A DNA stretch of 64,000 nucleotides. Source: Candidatus Ozemibacter sibiricus (GTDB lineage: Bacteria; Muiribacteriota; Ozemobacteria; Ozemobacterales; Ozemobacteraceae). The notes below the pieces were generated by a model, which searched no databases, was not told where the DNA came from, and saw nothing but the letters and a program-made list of their open reading frames with translations. Positions 1 to 7,738 of the stretch are shown piece after piece (within the stretch, counting starts at the first letter, position 1; every line of letters starts with the position of its first letter). Position numbers and translations under genes: made by a program. The stretch spans positions 62,001 to 126,000 of the forward strand of contig QOQW01000010.1 in NCBI GenBank assembly GCA_003327425.1. The letters run 5' to 3'.

Positions 1-65
1 GGCTTGGTATGGGTGTGGGGCCGCAGGCGCGTGCCTTTGCCCGCGGTCGGCAGAATGACCTTCAT
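1..65 (-). CDS. sugar nucleotidyltransferase, N-terminal 21 codons (partial)
   Basis: Only the first 21 codons lie in the window. They read [18 protein letters not shown] and then HTKP, which matches the nucleotide-binding signature (GxGTRLRP-T...KP) at the N terminus of NDP-sugar pyrophosphorylases such as glucose-1-phosphate thymidylyl- or uridylyltransferase. The start codon overlaps the stop of the upstream UDP-glucose dehydrogenase gene (ATGA), so the two are probably translationally coupled. Supplying UDP-glucose for the neighbouring dehydrogenase would fit, but which nucleotide and sugar it uses cannot be told from this fragment. Confidence 0.8.
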   Translation of the reverse strand, partial: MKVILPTAGKGTRLRPHTHTK

Positions 66-1381
66 GCGTTCCTCCCGATCGAATGGTACTCGAACCCCGC
101 CGCTTTCATCTTGACCGGATCGTAGATGTTCCGTCCATCGATGATCACCGGGCGGGCCAGGGTCGCTTTGATGCGATCGAAGTCGGGCCGGCGGAACTCG
201 TTCCACTCGGTGACGATGACCAGGGCATCGGCCTTCTCGAGCGCCTCGTAACTCTTCTTGACGTAGATGATGCGATCGCCGAAGATCTTGCGCGCCTCGT
301 CCATGGCTTCGGGATCGTAGGCCTGCACGCGCGCGCCGGCCGCCAGCAGCTTCTCGATGATGACGATGGACGGCGCCTCTCGCATGTCGTCGGTGTTGGG
401 CTTGAAGGCCAGCCCCCAGACCGCGATCGTCTTCCCTTTCAGATTGCCCTGGTAGACCTTGGACAGCTTCTTGAACAGCACCTCTTTCTGCTGCTGATTG
501 ACCGCTTCGACCGCTTCCAGGATGCGCAGCGGATAGTGATGCTGGGCGCCCGTGCGAATCAAGGCCTGCACGTCTTTCGGGAAGCAGCTGCCGCCATAGC
601 CGGCTCCCGGGAAGATGAATTGATAGCCGATCCGGCTGTCGGACCCGATGCCTTTGCGGACATTGTCGACGTTGGCGCCGACCAGTTCGCACAGATTGGC
701 GATGTCGTTCATGAAGGAGATCTTGGTGGCCAGCATGGCATTGGCCGCGTATTTCGTCATCTCGGACGACCGCACATCCATGATCAGGATCGGCTTCTCG
801 GTGCGGACGAAGGGCGCGTACAACTCCTTCATCAGCTCGGCGGTACGCGGGTCGTCGCACCCTATCACGACACGATCGGGTTTCATGAAATCGTCGATGG
901 CGTTGCCTTCCTTCAAGAATTCAGGGTTGCTGACCACATCGAAGGGATGGGTCTCGCCCCGTTTTTTCAACTCTTCTTGGATGACCTGCCGCACCCGATC
1001 GCCGGTGCCGACCGGCACCGTCGACTTGTTGACGATGATCCGGAAGCCATCCATGTACCGCCCGATGTCGCGCGCCACGGCCAGCACATGCTTGAGGTCG
1101 GCCGAGCCGTCCTCGCCTGGCGGGGTGCCGACCGCGATGAACAGCATCAGGGCATGCCGGACTGCGTCCTCGATCCGCGTGGTGAACGACAGGCGCTCTT
1201 CGGCGGTGTTGCGCTTGACCAGCTCCTCGAGCCCTGGTTCGTAGATGGGAATGATGCCCTTCTTCAGGCGCTCGATCTTGCTCTCGTCGGTATCGACGCA
1301 GATGACATCGTTGCCCGACTCGGCGAAACACGTGCCGGTCACCAACCCTACATACCCTGTTCCGATCACACCGATCTTCAT
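62..1381 (-). CDS. ugd: UDP-glucose 6-dehydrogenase
   Basis: Cytosolic NAD-dependent enzyme that oxidises UDP-glucose to UDP-glucuronate for surface polysaccharide or LPS sugars. At 439 aa it has the normal family length. Visible are the Rossmann motif GTGYVG (about residues 7-12), the [10 protein letters not shown] segment (about 118-127), the conserved Lys of [11 protein letters not shown] (about 220) and the catalytic Cys in GGSCFPKD (about 266). The C-terminal UDP-binding domain includes [17 protein letters not shown]. An AGAGGA ribosome site lies 9 nt before the ATG. It overlaps the next gene, a sugar nucleotidyltransferase, by 4 nt, and is divergent from the LPS-export permease gene. 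UDP-N-acetylmannosamine or GDP-mannose dehydrogenases are relatives, but the overall sequence fits UDP-glucose best. Confidence 0.95.
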   Translation of the reverse strand: MKIGVIGTGYVGLVTGTCFAESGNDVICVDTDESKIERLKKGIIPIYEPGLEELVKRNTAEERLSFTTRIEDAVRHALMLFIAVGTPPGEDGSADLKHVLAVARDIGRYMDGFRIIVNKSTVPVGTGDRVRQVIQEELKKRGETHPFDVVSNPEFLKEGNAIDDFMKPDRVVIGCDDPRTAELMKELYAPFVRTEKPILIMDVRSSEMTKYAANAMLATKISFMNDIANLCELVGANVDNVRKGIGSDSRIGYQFIFPGAGYGGSCFPKDVQALIRTGAQHHYPLRILEAVEAVNQQQKEVLFKKLSKVYQGNLKGKTIAVWGLAFKPNTDDMREAPSIVIIEKLLAAGARVQAYDPEAMDEARKIFGDRIIYVKKSYEALEKADALVIVTEWNEFRRPDFDRIKATLARPVIIDGRNIYDPVKMKAAGFEYHSIGRNA

Positions 1382-1404
1382 GTACCTGGTCCTCTTGGCG
1401 GAAA

Positions 1405-1433
1405 TTTGCGTATTCGCGGAGAGAGGTTATAAT
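1405..1433 (+). promoter_or_regulatory. sigma-70-type promoter of the LptF/G gene
   Basis: A perfect TATAAT at 1428-1433 is preceded at 16-17 bp by a weak -35 (TTGCGT or TTTGCG). The expected start site is about 7 nt before the ATG at 1447, and there is no Shine-Dalgarno sequence, so the mRNA would be nearly leaderless. Confidence 0.5.
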
Positions 1434-1454
1434 ACCACATCCGGCCATGATCAA
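1426..1454 (-). promoter_or_regulatory. sigma-70-type promoter of ugd
   Basis: On the minus strand TTGATC (-35), a 17-bp spacer and TATAAC (-10) lie about 45 nt before the ugd start codon. The elements overlap the divergent lptF/G promoter, so the two may interfere. Assigned by consensus match only. Confidence 0.5.
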
Positions 1455-2526
1455 GACCCTCGACATCTACATTTTCCGACAGCTGATCGCCCCCTTCCTG
1501 TTCGGATTCTTCATGTTCGTGACCGTCATCGCCATCGACCCGCTGATGTCGGCCTTGCAGAACATCGTCAACGACAACGTCCCGATCACCGTGGTCGTGC
1601 GCTGGTTCCTCTACCGCCTGCCGCAAGACATGATCTTCACCTTCCCCATGTCGGTGCTGCTGACCACCCTGCTGGTCTTCGGGCGCATGTCGAAAGACTC
1701 GGAAACCATCGCCCTGCGGGCGGGCGGCATCAACTTCTACCGCATTCTCGTACCGGTCATGGCCTTCGCTCTCACCATCACTGCCATCAGCTTCCTGTTC
1801 AACGAGCTGGTCGTGCCCTATGCCAACCGCCGCGCCAATGAGATCCGACGCACCGAGATCCTCCGCCTGGTCGAGCCGGAAGCCTCCGAGAACTCGATCA
1901 TGCGCGCCTCCGACGGCTCGTTCGTCTACGCCCGGAAAGTGTTCGAGGCCGCCGGCACCATGGAAAAAGTCCTGCTCGAGTACTACCAGGATGGCCGCCT
2001 GACCCGCCGCATCTCGGGCGCCACCGCCCGCTGGAACGGCACATTCTGGATTCTCGAAGGAGCCGTCGACCAGCAGTACGAGGGCGGCACCCTCGCCTCG
2101 CCCACCTTCATCCCTGTGCTGCCGCTGCCGGGGGTGCGCGAAACCCCGGCCGATTTCGCCCGCCAGAGCAAGAAGCCCAACGAGATGAGCTACCGCGAGC
2201 TGGCCGAGCGCATCGAGACCTACAAACGGACCAGCTTCATGGAGACGACCCCGCTCGAGGTCGATCTCGCCCTCAAAACCTCGCTGCCCTTCGCCAGCTT
2301 CTTCTTCGCCATCATCGGCGCCACGTTCGGCCTCACCCATTACCGGAGCGGCGCCTTCATCGGGTTCGGCATCTCGATCATCATCATCTTCATCTATTAC
2401 GTGGTGATGAGCCTGGCCACCGCCCTGGGAAAGTCGGGATACCTTCCGGTCATGCTTTCCGCGTGGGTTCAGAACATCCTGTTCGCGGTGGTCGGCCTCT
2501 ACCTCGTCAGCCGCATCAACGCCTGA
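1447..2526 (+). CDS. LptF/LptG family LPS export permease (YjgP/YjgQ)
   Basis: Inner-membrane subunit of the LptB2FG ABC transporter that extracts LPS from the inner membrane and feeds the periplasmic Lpt bridge. The 359-aa length is normal. Membrane segments are visible near residues 12-32, 55-75 and 95-115, then a periplasmic beta-jellyroll region (about 130-265), then three C-terminal membrane segments (about 275-355). The N-terminal start (DIYIFRQLIAPFLFG) and the GRMSKDSETIALRAGG loop that contacts LptB are typical. Only one such paralogue is in the window and the sequence does not decide between LptF and LptG. It heads a plus-strand run with a UshA-like protein and a DUF2993 protein, so envelope-lipid function is likely for the group. 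Confidence 0.9.
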   Translation: MIKTLDIYIFRQLIAPFLFGFFMFVTVIAIDPLMSALQNIVNDNVPITVVVRWFLYRLPQDMIFTFPMSVLLTTLLVFGRMSKDSETIALRAGGINFYRILVPVMAFALTITAISFLFNELVVPYANRRANEIRRTEILRLVEPEASENSIMRASDGSFVYARKVFEAAGTMEKVLLEYYQDGRLTRRISGATARWNGTFWILEGAVDQQYEGGTLASPTFIPVLPLPGVRETPADFARQSKKPNEMSYRELAERIETYKRTSFMETTPLEVDLALKTSLPFASFFFAIIGATFGLTHYRSGAFIGFGISIIIIFIYYVVMSLATALGKSGYLPVMLSAWVQNILFAVVGLYLVSRINA

Positions 2527-2540
2527 CCGCCCCGTTCAGC

Positions 2541-4538
2541 ATGCTGCGCCACGCGCTTCCCGTCCAGATCCCGGAGCCATTGACCGAGACCCAACCCGCC
2601 GGCGACCATCGCCAGGCTCCTTCCCGGAAAGCCACGCCCCCCCTTCCGGACCGGCCCTCTTCCCTGGCCTTGCCGGTTCGCCGTTGGCACCCCCGCCAGA
2701 CCTCCTGGCGGCCGTGCCGACGCCTTCCTCTCTGGCTCATCCTGCTGGTCGTTCTGACCTGGCCCGGCGTCACCCCGGCGCCGGCCCAGGACGAGCCGCC
2801 TGAGCTGCCGCCGCCCCTCCAGATTCTGGTGATCGGCAATCTGCAAGGAGCGACCGTCGGGTTCGGGCGCCCCGAGCGGGTCGCCCCCGCCGGGCTCGCC
2901 CCATTCGACCGCCCCCGACCCGCCGGCATGCCGGAAGATCCTTCCCAGGCTCACGACCCAGGGGATCCCGTGCCGGCCATCGCCTGGCAGACCCCCGAGT
3001 TCATCGAGACCTGGCGACGCGAACCACCCTGGGCGACCTTGGTCATCGCCGTCGGCAATGATCACTCCCTGTACGCTCCCACCACCTTCCTGGCCCCCGG
3101 CACCCTCGAAGAGTCATTGATCGAGGCCTGCCGCCCCGATGTTCGCACGCTCGGTCCTCTCGATCTGATTCCGTACCGGCGTGGCGGACGCTTGCCCCCG
3201 GCGGTGCAGCAGCGCGTGTGGTCGAATCCGCGTGGGGTCAACGAGGCCCCGACCCCATTCCCGGCCCTGCAGCGGATCGAGGCGGCCGGCCGCCGGATCG
3301 CCGTGCTCTGCCTGATCAGCGAAACCCGCCTGGACGACCTGCCGACGCGCGACTGGGGCATCGAGGGGGCGGAAAACCCCGCCCGCTGCCTGCGCCGTCT
3401 GCGCCCCGCCCTGACCGACATCGATCTGGGACTGGTGGTCTGCCACTTGACCGGCACCGACCTGCGTGAAGTGCTGGCCGAGGCCGACCCGCGCCTGCGC
3501 TTCCTGGTGGTCGAACCAGAGCCCGATGATCTTGATCCCCCCCGCCCCCGGGATACCAGGCTTCCAGGGGCCCCTTCCGTCACCCACCATGAGCATCCCG
3601 CTGAGCGCCCCGGTCGACGCGGCCCCCATGGCCAGGCCCCGGTCGCCTTGCCCCTTCCCGAATCTGTCACCCTTCCCCGCCACACGCCCCTGCCTTCCGA
3701 TCGTCGCCCGCCGGTTTCCGCCCTTCCCCGCGGCCTGCCCTCTCCAGCATCACAACCACATCCCGATGGCCATTCTGCCCCACGCACAACGCTGGCTCCC
3801 CAGCTCGGATCCACCCCGAACACGACAGGCTCTGTCTGCTTCATTCCGCGATATGGCACCACGGTCATCGCCTACCGGTGCGAACGCCGGGAAGGCGCTC
3901 CCGACTGGGAACGCTGGCACCGCTTCTCCCTCGACCTCGCCCGCCTCGGCACCGCCGGCGCCGCTCGCGCCGACCCCGGCCTGGCCGCCTTCACCAAAGA
4001 CTGGCGAACTCCCCGCTTCTATCTGAACCTCAAAGAGCTTCCGACCGGCGCTCTGTACCGACTGTCCCCCGACTTCCATGCCGATCTGGTCCGCCAGAGC
4101 GGGCGAGCCGACCTGGCGATGGTCGCCCTCACCGACGAACCGCCGACCGACCGTCGGGGGCTGACCCCCGCGTTTCTTTTTTCCCGCTTCGCCAATCGCT
4201 GGCTTCGCCAGTATGAACTATCGGGAACCGCCTTGCAAACGTTGTTTTTCGCCCTGGGACGTGGTACCTTTCCTCTTAGGATCGGTCTGGCGGGGGCCTC
4301 TTGCACCTTCCTGGGCGGGGTGCCCTACCAGTGGACGGTCCAGGGCAACCCTGTCGTCGACGGGAAAAGGTACCGAGTCATGCTTGATGCATCCCTCTAT
4401 CACGATCCCCGGCTGGCCCCGGCTCTGACCGGCGGCCGCCCCGCGGGACGGCGCGGCCTCACCCTCTGGGATGCCTGGCTCGAGCTCCTTCCCCAGACCG
4501 CCCACGGGGCCCCAATCGCGGAAGGAGATCGGCGATGA
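2541..4538 (+). CDS. secreted UshA/5'-nucleotidase-like protein, probably catalytically dead
   Basis: About 665 aa from the ATG at 2541. An in-frame extension back into the LptF/G gene is unlikely. A TTG at 2670 could be the true start, because the hydrophobic export segment (LPLWLILLVVLTWPG) lies about 60 residues in, followed by APAQ. The C-terminal third resembles the 5'-nucleotidase C-terminal domain: a loss-of-metal-site protein with RQSGRADLAMV, FANRWLRQYELSGTALQTLF and VDGKRYRVMLD. The N-terminal part follows the metallophosphatase layout, but the expected D-x-H appears as GNLQG and the GHxH site as FLVVEPEPD. Only a lone His (VVCHLTG) is kept. A proline-rich low-complexity stretch (about 335-420) interrupts the fold. 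The stop overlaps the next start (ATGA). I infer a binding or structural role rather than nucleotidase activity. Confidence 0.6.
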   Translation: MLRHALPVQIPEPLTETQPAGDHRQAPSRKATPPLPDRPSSLALPVRRWHPRQTSWRPCRRLPLWLILLVVLTWPGVTPAPAQDEPPELPPPLQILVIGNLQGATVGFGRPERVAPAGLAPFDRPRPAGMPEDPSQAHDPGDPVPAIAWQTPEFIETWRREPPWATLVIAVGNDHSLYAPTTFLAPGTLEESLIEACRPDVRTLGPLDLIPYRRGGRLPPAVQQRVWSNPRGVNEAPTPFPALQRIEAAGRRIAVLCLISETRLDDLPTRDWGIEGAENPARCLRRLRPALTDIDLGLVVCHLTGTDLREVLAEADPRLRFLVVEPEPDDLDPPRPRDTRLPGAPSVTHHEHPAERPGRRGPHGQAPVALPLPESVTLPRHTPLPSDRRPPVSALPRGLPSPASQPHPDGHSAPRTTLAPQLGSTPNTTGSVCFIPRYGTTVIAYRCERREGAPDWERWHRFSLDLARLGTAGAARADPGLAAFTKDWRTPRFYLNLKELPTGALYRLSPDFHADLVRQSGRADLAMVALTDEPPTDRRGLTPAFLFSRFANRWLRQYELSGTALQTLFFALGRGTFPLRIGLAGASCTFLGGVPYQWTVQGNPVVDGKRYRVMLDASLYHDPRLAPALTGGRPAGRRGLTLWDAWLELLPQTAHGAPIAEGDRR

Positions 4539-5347
4539 GCCGTCAAACCGCCATGAGCATCACTTCCCTCATCTGCCTCGCCTGGGTCATCCTGTGCTGC
4601 TGCCCGCGGATCGTCGAAGCCCAGACCGCCCGCCAGCCCGAACAGGTCGCCAAGGCCCCCGCCAGCTGGACCCCCGATCCCGAGATCACCGCCCTGCTGG
4701 CCAGCGATCCCAGCCTGCTCGACCGCCAGCTCGACCTGGCCATGCGCAAGATCCTGAAAGATCCGGCCTCGCTCTCGATCACCATCATCTCCCGCGATCC
4801 CGTGGCCCGCAGCCGCGGGTTTCTCGACCAGGTGAGCATCCGTGAACAACGGGGAACCGTTGACAACCTGGTCCTCGACAAGGCCGACATCGATTTCTAC
4901 GAGGTCCAGCTCGACACCACCAAACTCATGCGAGAAGGGCGGCTCGACACCATCTCGGTCAAGAACATCAACATGGATGTCATCATCCGCGAGGCCGATC
5001 TCAATGCCTACCTGGCCGGGAAAGCCAAGAGCCTCAAGGTCGACAACCCGCGCGTCGAACTGCATCCTGGCCGCATGGAACTGGAAGGCTCGACCCGCTA
5101 CTCGTTCATGAAGGTCAAGTTCTGGGCCGCCGGCGGCTTCGAAGTGGTCGATTCGCGCGAGATCTGGTTCCATGCCCGCAAGATGAAGATGAACAACCTG
5201 GCCATGCCGCGCGCCTTCATCGGGTCGATCGTCAAGCGGATCAACCCTGTCCTAAATCTTGATAAGTTCCCTTTCCGTTTGAACCTCAAGGAGATCAGGA
5301 TCGAGCAAGGGGCCCTCCATTTCACCAGCTTCCGACAGGAGCGCTGA
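4535..5347 (+). CDS. exported DUF2993 (LmeA-like) lipid-binding-fold protein
   Basis: A 270-aa protein with an N-terminal export signal (SLICLAWVILCCCPRIVEA, cleavage near 29-30). The rest resembles DUF2993, a tubular lipid-binding family: charged beta strands such as LDTISVKNINMDVIIREADLN, then GRMELEGSTRYSFMKVKF, and a C-terminal FRLNLKEIRIEQGALHFTS. Family members include mycobacterial LmeA. The start codon overlaps the previous stop by 4 nt, with GGAGATCGGCG before it. Its position behind an LPS-export permease and a 5'-nucleotidase-like protein suggests an envelope-lipid task. The actual ligand is unknown. Confidence 0.65.
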   Translation: MSRQTAMSITSLICLAWVILCCCPRIVEAQTARQPEQVAKAPASWTPDPEITALLASDPSLLDRQLDLAMRKILKDPASLSITIISRDPVARSRGFLDQVSIREQRGTVDNLVLDKADIDFYEVQLDTTKLMREGRLDTISVKNINMDVIIREADLNAYLAGKAKSLKVDNPRVELHPGRMELEGSTRYSFMKVKFWAAGGFEVVDSREIWFHARKMKMNNLAMPRAFIGSIVKRINPVLNLDKFPFRLNLKEIRIEQGALHFTSFRQER

Positions 5348-5407
5348 ACGGCGGCACCGCCGCGATCGCATCACCAGGGGCCCCCGCCGATCGGAAAGGG
5401 GTCGATC

Positions 5408-6229
5408 ATGCGTCAGGTTGCTCTGTTGGCAGTGGTTTGCAGTCTGCTCGGCCTGGCCGCTCCGCTCGTCGCGCGAGAATTCCGCCCTGACGGCGGCGGC
5501 GAACCCACCTCTCGCCTCGAGGTCGAAGTCATCGGGGACGAACGGGGCACCCTGCCTCTCTTCTGGCCTGACCGGGGCTCGCGATGGAGCGAAGGGTATT
5601 GGCAAGGCACCGTCGAAGCCCGCGCTGGGGAACGCTACCGCCTGCGCATCCGCAACCGAACCGGCGGCCGCATCGGCCTGGTCATCGCCGTCGACGGTCG
5701 CAACATCATTTCGGGCGATCGCTCCTGCCTTCGATCGTCCGAAAGCATGTATGTGCTCAATCCTGGTCAGACCGCCGTCTTCCACGGCTGGCGCAGCGGC
5801 CTGAGCCGCGAGAATCGGTTCTATTTCACGACGGCCGAAGATTCCTATGCCGGCGCCTGGGGCGATACCTCACGCCTGGGCACGATCGAAGTGGCCGCCT
5901 TCCAGGAGCGAGCCCGCTTTCGACGGTTGACCCCGCTGCCCTCCCCGCCCTGGTACGATGAAGCGAGGGGGAAGGTCGCCCCCGCCGCCCCCCAGAGAAG
6001 CCGAGCCGAAGGCCTCGCGTGCGAGCGCGATTCCCGCCCCGGAACGGGTTACGGGGAAGAAGTCTATTCGCGCGTGCAGGAGATCGAGTTCGACGCCGAA
6101 CCCTTCCCGTTCGAACGCCAGCTCATCCGCTACGAATGGCCGAGCGGCCGGCGTCGGTACGAGCCGGCGCCGCGCTATCTGCCCGAGGACGACCGCTCCG
6201 GGTTCGCGCCACCGCCTCACGGCCGCTGA
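5408..6229 (+). CDS. conserved secreted protein, function unknown
   Basis: 273 aa with a clear signal peptide (MRQVALLAVVCSLLGLAAPLVA). The mature N-terminal half is beta-rich and has the look of a conserved domain: VEARAGERYRLRIRNRTGGR, VIAVDGRNIISGD, then MYVLNPGQTAVFHGWR, RFYFTTAEDSYAGAWGD and LGTIEVAAFQE. I recall similar unnamed periplasmic proteins but know no function. The C-terminal 90 residues are charged and proline-rich, probably disordered. A GGAAAGGGG ribosome site precedes the ATG, 60 nt after the DUF2993 gene. Its 3' end overlaps the convergent pterin dehydratase gene by 13 nt. Confidence 0.6.
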   Translation: MRQVALLAVVCSLLGLAAPLVAREFRPDGGGEPTSRLEVEVIGDERGTLPLFWPDRGSRWSEGYWQGTVEARAGERYRLRIRNRTGGRIGLVIAVDGRNIISGDRSCLRSSESMYVLNPGQTAVFHGWRSGLSRENRFYFTTAEDSYAGAWGDTSRLGTIEVAAFQERARFRRLTPLPSPPWYDEARGKVAPAAPQRSRAEGLACERDSRPGTGYGEEVYSRVQEIEFDAEPFPFERQLIRYEWPSGRRRYEPAPRYLPEDDRSGFAPPPHGR

Positions 6230-6591
6230 ATCCCCGCCGCCTCGCCGGTCCCCTGGAGCAGGGCATCCGCCAGGGCGCCGACCCGGGCGGCCATGATGAA
6301 ATCGTTCTGGTGCAATCCCTTGATCTTGCCGGTCCGGAACCGTACCTGGCAGAACCCCCATCCTACCGTCAGCACCGGATGATGCCCCTCCGCCTCGGCC
6401 AGCTCGCCGACCCGGATGGCGAACGCCATCGCCTGGGCGAAATCGGGGAACTTGAACTTCCGCTGCAGGGCGGTCGCCTCCTCGACCAGCTCCCAACCCG
6501 GCACCTGGGGCAAGAGGGCCTGGGCTTCCGCCGCAGTCAGGGGCGGCACCCCACCCTGGCAGGGAGTACACTTCAGATCGCAAAGACTCAT
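6217..6591 (-). CDS. phhB: pterin-4a-carbinolamine dehydratase
   Basis: Dehydrates 4a-hydroxytetrahydrobiopterin, recycling the cofactor of aromatic amino acid hydroxylases. Members also occur in bacteria without such hydroxylases, with roles in pterin or molybdenum cofactor metabolism. From the ATG at 6591 it is 124 aa. This start has GGAGG 5-6 nt upstream, and the longer in-frame extension has none. The family core is present: PGWELVEEATALQRKFKFPDF, the EGHHPVLTVGW motif with the catalytic His pair, and the C-terminal LHQNDFIMAARV. It also has a Cys-containing N-terminal tail (CDLKCTPCQGG), which is common in bacterial members. It follows nadA at a 16-nt spacing. Confidence 0.92.
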   Translation of the reverse strand: MSLCDLKCTPCQGGVPPLTAAEAQALLPQVPGWELVEEATALQRKFKFPDFAQAMAFAIRVGELAEAEGHHPVLTVGWGFCQVRFRTGKIKGLHQNDFIMAARVGALADALLQGTGEAAGIQRP

Positions 6592-6607
6592 ACAAACCTC
6601 CGGTCGG

Positions 6608-7681
6608 TCACAGGTCGAGCATGCGCTGCAATGCCAGGCGGGCCGGTTCGCGGATCTCGTCGGCCACACGCACCACGTTCACCCGCCCCGGATTCTCGAG
6701 CACATGCAGCAGATCGCGCGGGCTGTTCTTGTACATGTTCGGGCACATCGACGAGACCAGCGGCAGGATCGTCCGATCGCGATACTGGCGGGCCAGACGG
6801 GTGATCAGGTTGATCTCGGTGCCGATCACGATGGTCGACCCCGGCGGGGCCGCTTCGACATAGCGCACGATGAACCCGGTCGAGCCGGCCGCATCGCTGG
6901 CCGCCACCACCTCCTGCGGACACTCCGGATGGACCACCACCTTCGCCTCGGGATGGGCCTGCCGCGCCTGCCTCACCTGGGCGGTCGAGAACCGGGTATG
7001 CACGTGGCAATGCCCCTTCCACAGCAGAATGCGCGCCTGGCGCAGTACTGCGAGGGAATTGCCCCCGAGGGGCAGCACCGGATCCCAGAGGGTGATCTCG
7101 GCTGGCGGAATCCCCTGGGCCAACGCCGTGTTGCGTCCCAGATGCTGATCTGGCAGGAAGAACACCTTCGGTCGCCGCTGCAAAGCCCACGTCAAGGCCT
7201 TGCCAGCGTTGGCCGAGGTGCAGATGAGGCCGCCATGCAAGCCGCAGAACGCCTTCACCTCGGCCCGCGAGTTGATGTAGGTGACCGGCAGGAAGAGGTC
7301 GTCGGGATTTCCGAGTTCGGCGAGCTGTACCCAGGCGCTCTCGAGTTCGCCGCGCGAGGCCATGTCGGCCATCGGACACCCCGCCTCGAGATCGGGCATG
7401 ACGACGGTCTGTTCGGGCCGGGTCAGGATATCGGCCGCTTCGGCCATGAAATGCACGCCGCAGAAGACGATCAGCCGCGCGTGGCTTTCGGCCGCCTTCT
7501 TCGACAATTCGTAGGAATCGCCCTTGAGATCGGCGAAGCGCACCACCGCCTCGGTCTGGTAGTGATGCCCCAGCACGAGGGCGTCGTCGCCCAGCGCCGC
7601 CCGCGCGGCCGCAATTCTCGCGAAGACCTCGTCATCTGACAGATCCGAATAGGGCTCGGAAGGGAAAGCATCCATGATCAT
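6608..7681 (-). CDS. nadA: quinolinate synthase
   Basis: Condenses iminoaspartate with dihydroxyacetone phosphate to quinolinate in de novo NAD synthesis, using a [4Fe-4S] cluster. 357 aa. The three cluster cysteines are at about 102 (EAGCPMAD), 225 (WKGHCHVHTRF) and 313 (SMCPNMYKN), spaced as in the Bacillus enzyme. LGHHYQ near residue 37, FCGVHFMAE near 73 and GTEINLI near 287 are family signatures. The third codon is also ATG (7675) and has better spacing from the GAGAG ribosome site, so the true start may be two residues in. nadB and nadC are not in the window. It sits between a radical SAM gene and phhB on the same strand. Confidence 0.97.
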   Translation of the reverse strand: MIMDAFPSEPYSDLSDDEVFARIAAARAALGDDALVLGHHYQTEAVVRFADLKGDSYELSKKAAESHARLIVFCGVHFMAEAADILTRPEQTVVMPDLEAGCPMADMASRGELESAWVQLAELGNPDDLFLPVTYINSRAEVKAFCGLHGGLICTSANAGKALTWALQRRPKVFFLPDQHLGRNTALAQGIPPAEITLWDPVLPLGGNSLAVLRQARILLWKGHCHVHTRFSTAQVRQARQAHPEAKVVVHPECPQEVVAASDAAGSTGFIVRYVEAAPPGSTIVIGTEINLITRLARQYRDRTILPLVSSMCPNMYKNSPRDLLHVLENPGRVNVVRVADEIREPARLALQRMLDL

Positions 7682-7738
7682 CTCTCTTTCTATCCGGGCC
7701 CGGCACGGCCGAGCCCGCCTCGATGATGGTTCACAGAC

